Assembly (NCBI RefSeq): GCF_039541915.1
Contig: NZ_BAABHD010000027.1
Span: 1-64,000, forward strand
DNA length: 64,000 nt
Source of the DNA: Nibrella saemangeumensis
GTDB lineage: Bacteria > Bacteroidota > Bacteroidia > Cytophagales > Spirosomataceae
Reading direction: 5' to 3'
The notes beneath the pieces are model-generated. The model saw nothing but the letters and a program-made list of their open reading frames with translations. It ran no database searches and was not told the DNA's origin. Below, one piece after another: positions 1-9,265 of the stretch (its first letter is position 1; each line of letters begins with the position of its first letter). A program made the position numbers and the translations under genes.

Positions 1-93
1 CGCCGACTCAGCAAAGATTATGAATGTGACTGTTCATCGGCCGAATCCTTTGTGTATCTGGCGAACATTTATCGCATTAGCCGTAAAATTTAA
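1..93 (+). CDS. C-terminal end of an IS5-like transposase, cut by window edge
   Basis: The frame is open from base 1 to a TAA at 91-93 and encodes 30 residues beginning RRLSKDYE and ending YRISRKI. This is the usual C-terminal signature of small IS5-superfamily DDE transposases (RRLxKDYE, then a helix with xxAExFxYxANxxRxxRKL). Only the last tenth of the protein would be present; the catalytic residues lie outside the window. The sequence just past the stop (acaggttcta, 94-103) probably belongs to the right terminal inverted repeat. The family call rests on motif recognition alone. Confidence 0.6.
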   Translation, partial: RRLSKDYECDCSSAESFVYLANIYRISRKI

Positions 94-327
94 ACAGGTT
101 CTAAAAGACTTAGTACTTACTCAGATAAAGAAGTCATCGAAGCCTATAATCGGGAGGTTGGCAATCAAGGATGGACAGGGGCAAAAGGTGCCTTTATTTC
201 AGCATTACGGTATGAGTTTGAACGCAGAGGGTGGGACTATTCAGCAATAGGTAACAGGTTGGTGCTCTCTTTCACGTCAAAGATTAAGTTAGAGGGCAAA
301 ACGATAAAACTCGAAAATGAGTTGTAA
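94..327 (+). pseudogene. Small hypothetical gene missing its start, abutting the insertion sequence
   Basis: Directly after the transposase stop the same frame stays open for 77 codons to TAA at 325-327 without any ATG near its beginning. The translation looks like a real small soluble protein: KEVIEAYNREVGNQGW, then GAKGAFISALRYEFERRGWD and a charged C-terminus. Such about 70-residue proteins occur in Cytophagales without known function. The simplest reading is that an insertion sequence removed the promoter, start codon and first residues. An alternative is an intact gene using a rare start codon inside the IS end. Confidence 0.45.
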
Positions 328-437
328 CAACTCGGATGGATTTATAATAACAGTTTGAATCAGATATAACCGGAATTGCTCCGGCGGCCTCGTCCGGTCT
401 GCAGTTTAAACAACCGGAAAGGGATCCCGGTCTACAT

Positions 438-1703
438 ATGCTCAAACTCCTCCTGTTTTTCCTGCTCATAACGGCGGCACACGCCCAGAAGCTCCCTGCG
501 GCAATGCACCCCGATCCACAGGGTGCCCTGGCCGTCTACCGGCAGAATCTGGCTTTGCTGCGGCAGGAACACACTAACCAGCAGGAGTTACCGGATATGA
601 AATTCTTTCTGTTTGGGATGGGCAACCGAACCAAACTCATTTACCAAAAGGGTAGGTTGATGGAAGCCCAGACTGGTCATATAGTCGAGCAATGGCGGGT
701 GCAGCAGGCCCTGATTGTACCATCGGAATACCTGGTTCACCTGACGCTGATGGACAGCACGACGGTTCAGATCCGGGAGGACGAAAACGGTGTCTGGATT
801 CATCAGCCGGGCAAATCCCCCCAACTCGTCAAAGGCACCCGCAACCGATTGAACCTGCCCACTTTTGCGGACAAAAAATACGGGCCTGTGCTGCGGGTAC
901 TGCACCACGAAGTACTGATCAATATCATAGCCGGGAAGCCGGTTCCTAACTTTCTGGTATACAGCCGACCGTGGTTCCGAGATGCTGCGCTGATGGGGAT
1001 GGTGATGCAGCAAACCAACAACCTGCACCTGATTAAAGACTGGATCATGAAAATTCGTGACCCGTTCGACCGCAATAACCGAGGCATCAGTGAAGCCGAC
1101 AATCTCGGGCAGGTACTCTTTCTGGTTTCACTGGTTTCAGATCAGAAACACCCGGCGGTGAAGATGGTGCTCGACTCTGTAAAGCGGTTTGGAAAACCGC
1201 TCCTCCCCAGTGTAACGGATACCATAGCCGTCAGACCTATCGCCCAATCCTCCACTGCCCCCCATTTACCCGACAAGATCTATTTATCCGGCAAAACTGA
1301 CTACGCCGAACACCCGGTATTCCAGACCAAGTGGATCAAATACGGTCTGAAATCACTCGGCCTGCCCGACCCATATACCATTCCAACCGTATACGACAGC
1401 TATTCAGCCCTGTTCTGGTGGGACTACACTGATCAGCACGTTCCGGGCAAACCATTCAATGAAAGCTCCGGCAGAAACTACCCGTATCTGACGTGGGCTG
1501 AAGATCATTTCAACAGCCGCACGGGCACACTCGTCCGGCGGGGAATGGTCGGCAGCGTGGATTATCCGCTTTCGTGGGAGCAGCAGGCCAGCGAAGCCAA
1601 TTACGCCGGTATGACTATTCTGGACAAAAATCTGATGAAACAAAAGCTCAGCTTTCCCCACACCTGGCATGCGGCCGAGATGTTTCTGCTTTTAATTGAA
1701 TAA
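438..1703 (+). CDS. Secreted protein of unknown function, possibly alpha-helical toroid
   Basis: The protein has 421 residues. Residues 1-16 form a clear signal peptide (hydrophobic LLLFFLLITAAHA, then QK), so it is exported. The mature part is rich in Trp and aromatic residues and contains RPWFRDAALMGMVMQQTNN, DSYSALFWWDYTDQHVPG and NYPYLTWAEDHF, a pattern reminiscent of six-hairpin glycosidases, but I cannot place the catalytic acids or name a family. The ATG at 438 is chosen because it gives the signal peptide. Its end touches the start region of the next gene, a sugar-type transporter, which weakly suggests a role in carbohydrate use. Confidence 0.8.
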   Translation: MLKLLLFFLLITAAHAQKLPAAMHPDPQGALAVYRQNLALLRQEHTNQQELPDMKFFLFGMGNRTKLIYQKGRLMEAQTGHIVEQWRVQQALIVPSEYLVHLTLMDSTTVQIREDENGVWIHQPGKSPQLVKGTRNRLNLPTFADKKYGPVLRVLHHEVLINIIAGKPVPNFLVYSRPWFRDAALMGMVMQQTNNLHLIKDWIMKIRDPFDRNNRGISEADNLGQVLFLVSLVSDQKHPAVKMVLDSVKRFGKPLLPSVTDTIAVRPIAQSSTAPHLPDKIYLSGKTDYAEHPVFQTKWIKYGLKSLGLPDPYTIPTVYDSYSALFWWDYTDQHVPGKPFNESSGRNYPYLTWAEDHFNSRTGTLVRRGMVGSVDYPLSWEQQASEANYAGMTILDKNLMKQKLSFPHTWHAAEMFLLLIE

Positions 1704-1707
1704 CCGT

Positions 1708-2703
1708 ATGTTTATCATCCAAACCTACTCCTTAGCCGTACTCTTCTGCATCATCACTATGCTCTGCTGGGGGTCCTGGGCTAACACCCAGAAACTGGCC
1801 GCCAATAACTGGCGCTTCGAACTCTTTTACTGGGACTATGTTATCGGTATCCTGCTGCTGGCGCTGCTGTTTGCCCTGACCCTCGGCAGTACCGGCGATA
1901 GCGGCCGGTCGTTTCTTCCTGACGTGGCTCAGGCCGATACCAGCAATATCGGCTCGGCCATGCTGGGCGGTATTATCTTCAATGCCGCCAATATTCTGCT
2001 GGGGGCCGCTATTTCGATCGCCGGCATGTCGGTTGCCTTTCCAGTGGGTATCGGGCTGGCGCTGGCAATCGGGGTCGTGGTGAACTACCTGGATTCGCCG
2101 GTGGGCAATGCGCTGCTGCTGTTTGGTGGAGTCGCGCTGATTGTAATTGCCATTTTGCTGAACGCCAATGCTTACCGTAAAACGGCCTCCAATACGTCAT
2201 CGGTATCTACAAAGGGCCTGGCCCTATCGATAATCAGCGGCTGCCTGATGGGTCTGTTTTACAAGTATGTAGCCCAATCTATGTTTCAAAATTTTGATGT
2301 GCCCGAAGCCGGCAAGCTCAGCCCGTACACAGCGGTGGTATTTTTCTCCATTGGCATCTTTCTCAGCAACTTCGTATTTAACACGCTGCTGATGATGCGG
2401 CCGTTTGTGGGCTCGCCGGTCAGCTACGCCGATTATTTCCGGGGCAATCTGCGCAGCCACCTCATGGGCATCATCGGGGGTGTGGTCTGGTGCATCGGTA
2501 TGTCGTTCAGCATCATTGCATCCGGTAAGGCCGGGCCGGCCATCTCCTACGGACTGGGTCAGGGTGCTACCGTAGTGGCCGCCTTATGGGGTATTTACGT
2601 CTGGCACGAATTCCGTAACGCCCCCAAAGGTACCAATACGCTGCTCAACCTGATGCTGCTCTGCTACGTAGTCGGTCTGGGCCTGATCATTGCCGCCCGA
2701 TAG
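1708..2703 (+). CDS. GRP/RhaT-like DMT-superfamily sugar permease
   Basis: This is an inner-membrane protein of about 331 residues with around ten hydrophobic helices. It begins with MFIIQTYSLAVLFCIITMLCWGSWANTQK; the CWGSWANT segment is typical of the glucose/ribose-porter and RhaT-like branch of the drug/metabolite transporter superfamily. A Gly-rich middle helix (FPVGIGLALAIGVVVNYL) and a C-terminal SYGLGQGATVVAALWGIYVWHEF also fit. The substrate cannot be read from sequence; a sugar or nucleoside is likely. The frame is open to a TTG at 1696, but the ATG at 1708 is preferred. It starts 4 bp after the upstream secreted protein, so the two are probably cotranscribed. Confidence 0.82.
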   Translation: MFIIQTYSLAVLFCIITMLCWGSWANTQKLAANNWRFELFYWDYVIGILLLALLFALTLGSTGDSGRSFLPDVAQADTSNIGSAMLGGIIFNAANILLGAAISIAGMSVAFPVGIGLALAIGVVVNYLDSPVGNALLLFGGVALIVIAILLNANAYRKTASNTSSVSTKGLALSIISGCLMGLFYKYVAQSMFQNFDVPEAGKLSPYTAVVFFSIGIFLSNFVFNTLLMMRPFVGSPVSYADYFRGNLRSHLMGIIGGVVWCIGMSFSIIASGKAGPAISYGLGQGATVVAALWGIYVWHEFRNAPKGTNTLLNLMLLCYVVGLGLIIAAR

Positions 2704-2779
2704 GCAATATTTTACAAACCGAAACCAGGGTTTTTAACCTCAACCGCGTAAATTTGACACCTTGCATTAAGGTTTATTC

Positions 2780-3442
2780 ATGAATTGGGTTGTCCAACTT
2801 ATACTTTTCGTTTCGCTTGCTCCGGCCGCTTTTGCCCAACAGGTTATCATCAACGCCCCCGCCGACGACCACCTGGAACCCGAAGCGGGCTACTTCGCCG
2901 ATTTCAACTTCAAACATGATTACTACCCGCACATCCGGAATTACCTGCTTAAAAACCTGAGCCAGAATCCGGTCGCGCGGGTGCTGGTGCTGCCGACATT
3001 TGCGCCCGAATACGTCATTTCCGTTGAAAAAGATAAACGGTGGGACAACTACTTTCTGGTCTGCGCCGAAGCCCAGGAAAACATCTACCAGAAGCCGGGG
3101 AAAGAAGGCATTCAGGTGACAGTTCGCCGTATTCAGATTGCCAAAGACCTGGCGCTGCAACTCAATAAGCTGTTTATGACCGCTATTGGACAGGTAAGCT
3201 ACCGCCGGAATCAGGCCTGGGGGGTAGATGGCACTACCTTTCACTTCACCGCCTATGCGGTTGGCGAAGGCGTAAGGAGTGGTTATACGTGGTCACCCCA
3301 GCGGGGTTCCCGTATGCACGACCTGGTGCAGGTCGTGCAGTTGCTGCAAAAAATGACCAGTACAAAAGATAATAGCCCGGTAGCGCAGGAGGTAGCTACC
3401 CGCTGCGAGAACCTGATGAAACGAATCAGCGTTACGCCTTAA
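2780..3442 (+). CDS. Secreted hypothetical protein, 220 aa
   Basis: The protein has a signal peptide (residues 1-19, ending AAFAQ) and a mature domain of about 200 residues with no motif I recognise. It carries a run of acidic and aromatic residues early (DDHLEPEAGYFADFNFKHDYYPHIRNYL) and an amphipathic helix near the C-terminus. The composition suggests a periplasmic or secreted globular protein. It lies 76 bp after the permease and 27 bp before a small DMT-type gene, so it may share their transcript. No function is proposed. Confidence 0.75.
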   Translation: MNWVVQLILFVSLAPAAFAQQVIINAPADDHLEPEAGYFADFNFKHDYYPHIRNYLLKNLSQNPVARVLVLPTFAPEYVISVEKDKRWDNYFLVCAEAQENIYQKPGKEGIQVTVRRIQIAKDLALQLNKLFMTAIGQVSYRRNQAWGVDGTTFHFTAYAVGEGVRSGYTWSPQRGSRMHDLVQVVQLLQKMTSTKDNSPVAQEVATRCENLMKRISVTP

Positions 3443-3469
3443 CAGAAGTCGCCTTCGATACCGCTCCTT

Positions 3470-3913
3470 ATGCTTTACATTTATTTTCTGCTTGCTGTTC
3501 TGACCGGTATTGCCAACAGTACCCAATCGGGTGTCAACTCCCAGCTTCGTCATGGCCTGAACAACCCGATTATGGCCGCCATCGGCTCGTTCGGTATTGG
3601 CTTTCTAACCCTGATCGGGGTTCAACTGCTAACGGGTAACTCCACCCCTTCGCTGGAAACCGTCCGCAGCATCAGCTGGTGGAAGTGGACGGGCGGGCTG
3701 CTGGGCGCCTTTTATGTCACTACCGTTATTTTCACCGTACCCCGCATTGGAGCCGCCAGCCTCCTGAGCCTGAGTATTGCCGGGCAACTGCTGGCTGCCG
3801 TGCTGTACGATCATTACGGCTACCTGGGCTTCCCGCTCCATCCCGCCAATGGCTGGCGCGTGCTGGGCGTGGTGCTGATGATTGTTGGGGTGGTTTTGGT
3901 AGTTAAAAACTAA
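3470..3913 (+). CDS. YdcZ-like small DMT transporter (DUF606 family)
   Basis: This 147-residue membrane protein has about five helices. The start LAVLTGIANSTQSGVNSQLRHGLNNPIMAA, the later FYVTTVIFTVPRIGAASLLSLSIAGQLLAAVLYDHYGYLG and the closing GVVLMIVGVVLV match the DUF606/YdcZ family, half-size relatives of EamA transporters that dimerise. Full family members are about 140-150 residues, so it is intact. The substrate is unknown. Confidence 0.88.
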   Translation: MLYIYFLLAVLTGIANSTQSGVNSQLRHGLNNPIMAAIGSFGIGFLTLIGVQLLTGNSTPSLETVRSISWWKWTGGLLGAFYVTTVIFTVPRIGAASLLSLSIAGQLLAAVLYDHYGYLGFPLHPANGWRVLGVVLMIVGVVLVVKN

Positions 3914-3936
3914 GAACTGCTTACTGAATACTGAAA

Positions 3937-4521
3937 ATGGACGTTCGCTATCGCATCTACCCTACGCTGCTGAATGTGTTCTCGCGGTACCTGCGCGGGG
4001 GCGGCCTGACCGTGCAGGAACTGCTGGATACCATCAACCGGGTGCCATCACCTACTACAGCCGCGCAGGAGCGGGGTATTTCGTTTGAAGCGGCTGTGAT
4101 CAAGGGCGAGGACGAAGAGCGATTCGATCCGGTGATCCTGCAAAAGGTCCGCAAGCTTCTTCCCCGCCCCATTGTGGAAACGCAGGTCTACTGCCAGTGG
4201 CAGATTGACGACGTACTGTTTTACGGCTACGTGGATCTGATTGGTAAATTTAAGGCGGTTGATATCAAAACCACGGCATCGTACCAGCCGCAGCGCTACC
4301 TCTTCAACCACCAGAACCTATACCTGCACGCGTTGAAAAAACGGGGTATCAAACTGATGGAGTACGTGATCACCGACTTCACCGATGTATACGTAGAGAG
4401 TTACCCGCTCACGCACCCTATTGAGAAACAACTGGAAGAGATCCGGCAGTTCAGGCAGTTTCTGGACGAGCACCAGGCGCTGATTACCGATCAGAAGATC
4501 TTTGTGCGGGACGGGCAATAG
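3937..4521 (+). CDS. PD-(D/E)XK superfamily nuclease-like protein
   Basis: The 194-residue protein shows the metal-dependent nuclease core. Glu51 (RGISFEAAV), Asp100 (FYGYVDLIG) and the pair Asp109/Lys111 (AVDIKTT) are spaced as in YqaJ/RecB-like PD-(D/E)XK folds, followed by a helix with a conserved-type Gln (NHQNLYLHAL). It is likely a soluble DNA-processing enzyme, but family, partner and substrate are not evident. No toxin or restriction partner lies next to it. It starts 23 bp after the YdcZ-like gene. Confidence 0.75.
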   Translation: MDVRYRIYPTLLNVFSRYLRGGGLTVQELLDTINRVPSPTTAAQERGISFEAAVIKGEDEERFDPVILQKVRKLLPRPIVETQVYCQWQIDDVLFYGYVDLIGKFKAVDIKTTASYQPQRYLFNHQNLYLHALKKRGIKLMEYVITDFTDVYVESYPLTHPIEKQLEEIRQFRQFLDEHQALITDQKIFVRDGQ

Positions 4522-4601
4522 CGGCCTGTAGCCGGCTGTGCCATGTTTGGCCGTCTGTCGGTATTTTTGTACACTTGTAAAGAGTAAGACCCAGGAACGT
4601 T

Positions 4602-5225
4602 ATGCAGGCCGTTACCGAACCCAAGCGCCGTCGTTCGCCGAAACAAACCCAAACCATTCCACCGGCTCTGGTCTATGAGCAGTGGAACGGTAAGCCTATT
4701 TACTACCGGGGTTATCGCGACGTGCTGGCCGGGAAAAAAACCATCGAAGAAATCATGTCATGTTCTGATCTGCAGGGTGTTCTGGTAGCTCTTTTAACAG
4801 GTCACCTCTTTGGAATCCTCAACCGCAAAAAATACCTGCTTGCTTCTAATGAGATTGGCTTACATGTGGCACTGAACGACAACCTGGGCAGTGACCTGGT
4901 CATTTTTGATAAAGAGAAAGTAGGCAAACTGAAGGGCAAGTACTTTGATGTGCCGCCCCGCGTGGTGATTGAGGTAGATATCAAGGCCGACGTTGCCGAT
5001 TTTCAGAACAAAGAAACGGAATACATCCTGCAGAAATCACAGAAGATGCTCGACTTCGGCGTGGAGAAGGTCATCTGGATACTCACTACGCCACAAAAAG
5101 CCTACGTCATCGACCGCAATGACCCGCGCTGGTACATTGTCGACTGGACCGAAAACATTCCCGTCCTTGACGACTGCCTGTTGAACATTCAACAATTGCT
5201 GACCGACGAAGATATTACCTACTAA
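4602..5225 (+). CDS. Uma2-family (DUF820) putative restriction-type endonuclease
   Basis: The protein has 207 residues. The middle of the protein, QGVLVALLTGHLFGIL then SDLVIFDKEKV and PPRVVIEVDIK, matches the Uma2/DUF820 fold, which belongs to the PD-(D/E)XK superfamily with likely active-site residues Asp98, Glu124 and Lys128. The C-terminal YVIDR and an acidic tail are also usual. These proteins occur in many copies in cyanobacteria and Spirosoma-like bacteria; their biological role is unclear. Confidence 0.85.
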   Translation: MQAVTEPKRRRSPKQTQTIPPALVYEQWNGKPIYYRGYRDVLAGKKTIEEIMSCSDLQGVLVALLTGHLFGILNRKKYLLASNEIGLHVALNDNLGSDLVIFDKEKVGKLKGKYFDVPPRVVIEVDIKADVADFQNKETEYILQKSQKMLDFGVEKVIWILTTPQKAYVIDRNDPRWYIVDWTENIPVLDDCLLNIQQLLTDEDITY

Positions 5226-5244
5226 TCCATTTTGCTTCTCTTGG

Positions 5245-5787
5245 TTATTGAAACTCTATATACTTCGGCGGCACAATGCCCTTCAGCCGGAGATAGACCA
5301 GCATCTGCGCCCGGTGGTGCGTCACGTGGTCGGTCATCAGCAACAGAAACTGCCGGCGGGTACGGGTAAATTTGGCGTACGAGCCGGTTTGGTCCAGCCG
5401 GGCCGGGTCAAGTGAGCGCACCAGCTCGGCCGCCCGGTTGAACTCCCGGTTCACCATCTCGATCATCTCCTTTTTGGTGCGGCCTTCTACCTTAAAATCA
5501 TTCAACCGGGGCCGGTATTCCTGCCCATCGGCTTTGCTGAACGCATGCCAGTCGATCACCCAGGCGATATGCATGAGCTGTTCGGCAAAGGTCATTTCTT
5601 CCGGTGTGGGCTTAAATCCATACTCACTTTCGGGCATGGCTTCAGCCACGGTCAGCATATACTGACGGGATGTCTCCCAGCGCTCAGCATAATCTTTCAG
5701 AAAGGCATCTTTCTGGGCGAAGACAACCTGGGTAACAAGCAAAAACAGTAAGCAGGTCAGGGATGAGCGGTACGGGTATCCAGTCAT
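5245..5787 (-). CDS. DinB-family protein, exported
   Basis: The protein has 180 residues. A signal peptide (about residues 1-24, ending VVFAQ) precedes a four-helix DinB-like bundle. Three histidines expected to bind a metal are visible in EQLMHIAWVIDWHAF and LLMTDHVTHHRAQM. DinB/YfiT relatives include thiol-dependent transferases; the reaction of secreted Bacteroidota members is unknown. It converges on the Uma2 gene with a 19-bp gap. Confidence 0.85.
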   Translation of the reverse strand: MTGYPYRSSLTCLLFLLVTQVVFAQKDAFLKDYAERWETSRQYMLTVAEAMPESEYGFKPTPEEMTFAEQLMHIAWVIDWHAFSKADGQEYRPRLNDFKVEGRTKKEMIEMVNREFNRAAELVRSLDPARLDQTGSYAKFTRTRRQFLLLMTDHVTHHRAQMLVYLRLKGIVPPKYIEFQ

Positions 5788-5928
5788 AATAAGGGTGAGG
5801 TTTCGGTTGAAAGCATAAGCCCCTATTTTCTGACTTTATCAGGAGAATTCCTAAATAGTAAGTAAATTACGCGTTATGAAGTATGTCTATCAATCCCCAA
5901 TTCTGGGGAGAGCGAAGGGTCCGTGTCA

Positions 5929-6768
5929 TCAGTTCTTTACGGCAATCCCCCCGCTACCCGGCGCTTTAGCCCAGACTTCGCGCAGGTCTCCCGACCAGCC
6001 CTCCTGCACGTACTGACCATCTTTCGCCGTAATGCGGAACGTTTCGACCTTGCCTTTCCGCGCACCATTTTCCTGCCAGGACCAAAACTCGTTTGTCTCC
6101 GTCAGCGTCTTCCCATCAAACTGGTAGCGGGCACCTCCGGCCCCGTTAAACTGGCGCGTAATGGGGTTGTAGTATGCGTATACCACCATTGGATAGGTAA
6201 AGATTTTAACAACCTGCATGCCTTTGTATTGCCCCTCCCCGAAGCGGCTGCTGCCCCAGACGCCTTCCTGCATGAACCACACACCCTCCAGGCCCGGATG
6301 TTTGAGGGGTTCGGGAGACGAAATCCGTTCTGCTACTTCATTGATTGGAAAGTCTTTGTACTTGTCAGATGTCATTACGCCGTACTGCTCGTACTGATTC
6401 GGACTTACCTTGTAGTCGAAGGCAAACGTATTGCCTACCGCCGTTGAGTCCCAGGAATAGAAGGTTACTTTCTCGACGTACTTACCCCCTTTCAACGCGT
6501 AGGTACCGCCACAGGCCCCGTTAAAGGATCGAATACCGGGCGATTTTTCGTCGTAACGCCCCTGCCGTTTGTCATCGTAAAAAGCAGTCAGCCAGTAGCC
6601 ATCCCGAAAAACTTTAATTACCGTTACCGAGTCACGGGTGCCCCATTTAGTCATGGCACCGTACTTGTAACGGGTTTGCCGGAATGCTCCGTTAAGTTTA
6701 TCAACTGGTTCATCGGCGAGCAGGGCAACCAGACAGGCTACCAGAGGAAGTAATAACAATCGTTTCAT
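5929..6768 (-). CDS. Secreted protein with an internal duplication
   Basis: The 279-residue protein has a short signal peptide (MKRLLLLPLVACLVALLA). Two similar halves follow: residues about 25-135 (LNGAFRQTRYKYG, VIKVFRDGYWLTAFYD, RSFNGACGGTYALKGGKYVEKVTFYSWD) and about 160-270 (LEGVWFMQEG, VVKIFTYPMVVYAYYN, RQFNGAGGARYQFDGKTLTETNEFWSW). Each half looks like a lipocalin-type beta domain. The function is unknown; binding of a small hydrophobic ligand is only a guess from the fold type. Confidence 0.78.
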   Translation of the reverse strand: MKRLLLLPLVACLVALLADEPVDKLNGAFRQTRYKYGAMTKWGTRDSVTVIKVFRDGYWLTAFYDDKRQGRYDEKSPGIRSFNGACGGTYALKGGKYVEKVTFYSWDSTAVGNTFAFDYKVSPNQYEQYGVMTSDKYKDFPINEVAERISSPEPLKHPGLEGVWFMQEGVWGSSRFGEGQYKGMQVVKIFTYPMVVYAYYNPITRQFNGAGGARYQFDGKTLTETNEFWSWQENGARKGKVETFRITAKDGQYVQEGWSGDLREVWAKAPGSGGIAVKN

Positions 6769-6950
6769 GATCGTTCAGCTAATTTGTTTGGTCAAAAGTA
6801 GCCGACGACCTTTCCAACGGATTGTAAAAAAGGGACTTTCTCGTACCCAACTGACGCATAAGGCAATTAGGCCGCCCAGACGAGCCGTAATCAACACCCT
6901 AGCGGCTACCTCCGCTGTTTACGGGCGTAACGCCGTGGCCGGCTTTTGGT

Positions 6951-9170
6951 TTAAACCAATAACTGAAGCAACTGCTCCACATCCTGCTGACGGGCCAGGC
7001 GGTACCGGGCAAAGGATATGCCCGCACCGATTTTGATCGTGTATGCCCAGTTTGGCAGTTGCTTGAACATGTCCTCATCGGTGGTGTCGTCGCCGATGCT
7101 GACCAGGAAGTCGTAGGGTTTGGCTTCAAAAAAGCTGCGCGCTACCGCTCCCTTGCTGTGCTGGGCCGGCTTTACCTCCACTACCTTATTGCCCAGTACA
7201 ACCGACAGCGGAATGTCTACGGTCAGATGGCTGAGTTGGGTCGCCAGTTCCAGCGCCCGCAGGTCGGCTTCCTGCCCCCTGGCGGTGCGATAATGCCAAG
7301 TAATAGCCGTTTCTTTCTCTTCCAGAAACGACCCCTTGATCTCCTTTACGTAGCTGTTCAGCGCTACCCGGATGGGCGTTATCCAGTCTTCCTGAGGCAG
7401 CGAAAGGGGTTCCCAGTCCAGGCCGGACCCGTCCAGGCCTGGACGTTTGACGAAGGCTCCGTCTTCGGCAACCAGGTAGACAGGAATGGTTCCGAAAGTC
7501 CTGTCGAGGTAAGCGCGGCTCCGGCCACTGACCACCACCAGATCATTGCCGTCGCTGAGCCGGACCAGCAGTTCCCGCATCGGCTCCGAAAGCAGAGCCT
7601 CCTCCGGATCGTCTACCAGGGGGGTAAGTGTACCATCATAATCCAGCAGCAACAGCCGGTTGCGGGCATTCTGGCAGGCTGTAACAAACTCGGCAACGGG
7701 CAGATTGGTTTGCAACGCAGGCTCGCTGATGGCTACATCCTGGAGCGTAGACAGGAATCGGTAGGTCCACCGGAATACATCATAAACCGCCAGATGGGTA
7801 CGCATTTTTTCGAGCCGTTCCCTCTGCTCTCTGGCAGGCATTTCCAGGGCCTGCTGAATGGCGGAGGCAACCTCCTGGGTATCGGTCGGATTAATAATAA
7901 GCGCTTCGGTCAGTTCGCGGGCGGCTCCGGCCATCTCGCTCAGGATCAATACGCCTTTTCCGTCGTTGCGGCTGGCGACGAACTCTTTAGCGACCAGATT
8001 CATCCCATCCCGGATCGGGGTAATCAGGGCCACATCGCAGCCGGTATAGAGCGCCACCAGCTCCTCAAAACTTAACGACAGGTAGGAATACACAACAGGC
8101 CGCCAGCCGATGGTTCCAAACAGGCCATTGATCCGGCCAACGGCTTCTTCAATCTCCCGCTTAAGCTCCTGGTAGTGGGTGATCTTATCCCGCGAGGGTA
8201 CCACTGTCATCACAAACGTAACCCGGTTGTGCCACTCCGGATGCTGGATCAGAAAGCGCTCGTAGCCCAGCAGGCGCTCCCGGATGCCTTTGGTATAGTC
8301 GAGCCGGTCTACGGAGAAGATGATCCTGTTCCGCCGGAGGAGCCGTTTGTACGTTTTCCTAAGCTCGCTTACAGGAGCTGTCTGACCAGCCAGACTGAAC
8401 TTATTGAAATCGACGCTGATAGGGAAATCCTGCACCAGTACGGAGCGGTCGGGCAGCACCACGCGCTGGTTAATAATGGGCAAACTCAGCACGTCTGACA
8501 CGCTCTGCTGAAAATGCTGCACGTAGTCGGTGGTATGAAACCCCACCACATCGGCTCCCAGAATACCCTCCAGCAGGGCCTGCCGCCAGGCGCGGGGAAT
8601 CAGCTTGAAGATGTCGTAATTAGGAAATGGAATATGAAAGAAGTAGCCGATTGTAGCGTGCGGTACCGACGCCCGCAACAGCCCCGGCAACAGCATTAAC
8701 TGGTAGTCGTGAATCCACACCAGATCGCCGGGTTCAACCAAAGCGGCTACCTTTTCCAGAAAACGGGCGTTAGCCTGTTCGTAATCCTGGTAATAGGTAT
8801 CCGCGAAGGATGCGTAAGAAGTAAAATAATGAAACAGCGGCCAGATGCAGTCGTTGCAGAACCCTTCGTAGAAGCCCCGGTTCAGTTCCGGATCGAGGTA
8901 TACCGGATGGACCACAAAATTGTCGTTCTCCAGCAGCGCCGGCGGTACGTCCTGAAAATCGGCGTCGCTATGCCCAATCCAGTGTATCTTCTCAAACGGC
9001 AGGTTTTCCGAATTACCCATACGCTCCGCCATTGATAGAACAGCCGATACCAGTCCTCCTGAATTTTGCCGGATAGACAGGCCTTCCTCCGTTCGCATAA
9101 TGGCAAACGGCAGCCGGTATGAGACAATCAGTAATCGCTTAAATTTCGTTGGGTGTAAAGTCATGCTCAT
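6951..9170 (-). CDS. otsAB: Bifunctional trehalose-6-phosphate synthase/phosphatase
   Basis: The two domains turn UDP-glucose and glucose-6-phosphate into trehalose, an osmoprotectant and stress protectant in the cytoplasm. Residues 1-480 are a GT20 synthase: NSGGLVSA near 36, WIHDYQLMLLPG near 152, FHTTDYVQHF near 211, RLDYTKGIRERL near 289 and RDGMNLVAKEF near 387. Residues about 500-739 are a HAD phosphatase with the nucleophile motif LDYDGTLTPL (Asp510, Asp512) and a late GDDTTDEDMF. The frame is open to 9350, but the ATG at 9170 gives the usual N-terminus and leaves room for the promoter. Two regulator boxes lie 136-207 bp upstream, so stress induction is likely. Confidence 0.96.
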   Translation of the reverse strand: MSMTLHPTKFKRLLIVSYRLPFAIMRTEEGLSIRQNSGGLVSAVLSMAERMGNSENLPFEKIHWIGHSDADFQDVPPALLENDNFVVHPVYLDPELNRGFYEGFCNDCIWPLFHYFTSYASFADTYYQDYEQANARFLEKVAALVEPGDLVWIHDYQLMLLPGLLRASVPHATIGYFFHIPFPNYDIFKLIPRAWRQALLEGILGADVVGFHTTDYVQHFQQSVSDVLSLPIINQRVVLPDRSVLVQDFPISVDFNKFSLAGQTAPVSELRKTYKRLLRRNRIIFSVDRLDYTKGIRERLLGYERFLIQHPEWHNRVTFVMTVVPSRDKITHYQELKREIEEAVGRINGLFGTIGWRPVVYSYLSLSFEELVALYTGCDVALITPIRDGMNLVAKEFVASRNDGKGVLILSEMAGAARELTEALIINPTDTQEVASAIQQALEMPAREQRERLEKMRTHLAVYDVFRWTYRFLSTLQDVAISEPALQTNLPVAEFVTACQNARNRLLLLDYDGTLTPLVDDPEEALLSEPMRELLVRLSDGNDLVVVSGRSRAYLDRTFGTIPVYLVAEDGAFVKRPGLDGSGLDWEPLSLPQEDWITPIRVALNSYVKEIKGSFLEEKETAITWHYRTARGQEADLRALELATQLSHLTVDIPLSVVLGNKVVEVKPAQHSKGAVARSFFEAKPYDFLVSIGDDTTDEDMFKQLPNWAYTIKIGAGISFARYRLARQQDVEQLLQLLV

Positions 9171-9265
9171 GGTGGTTATCAGTAGGGAAATCCTTATTGG
9201 CTTACGCGCATTCAGACTTCCTTTCCAGGGATAATGGCTGGAATAAAACAACAAAGCCGGGCAAA

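Noticed and set aside
3937..5225. Restriction-modification or defence system
   Set aside because: Two PD-(D/E)XK-type proteins are adjacent, but there is no methyltransferase, helicase or toxin-antitoxin partner; Uma2 proteins are usually solitary.
7059..8075. 338-codon open frame on the + strand
   Set aside because: It lies entirely antisense to the trehalose synthase/phosphatase, whose motifs are intact; the translation has no recognisable domain and reflects GC-rich codon bias.
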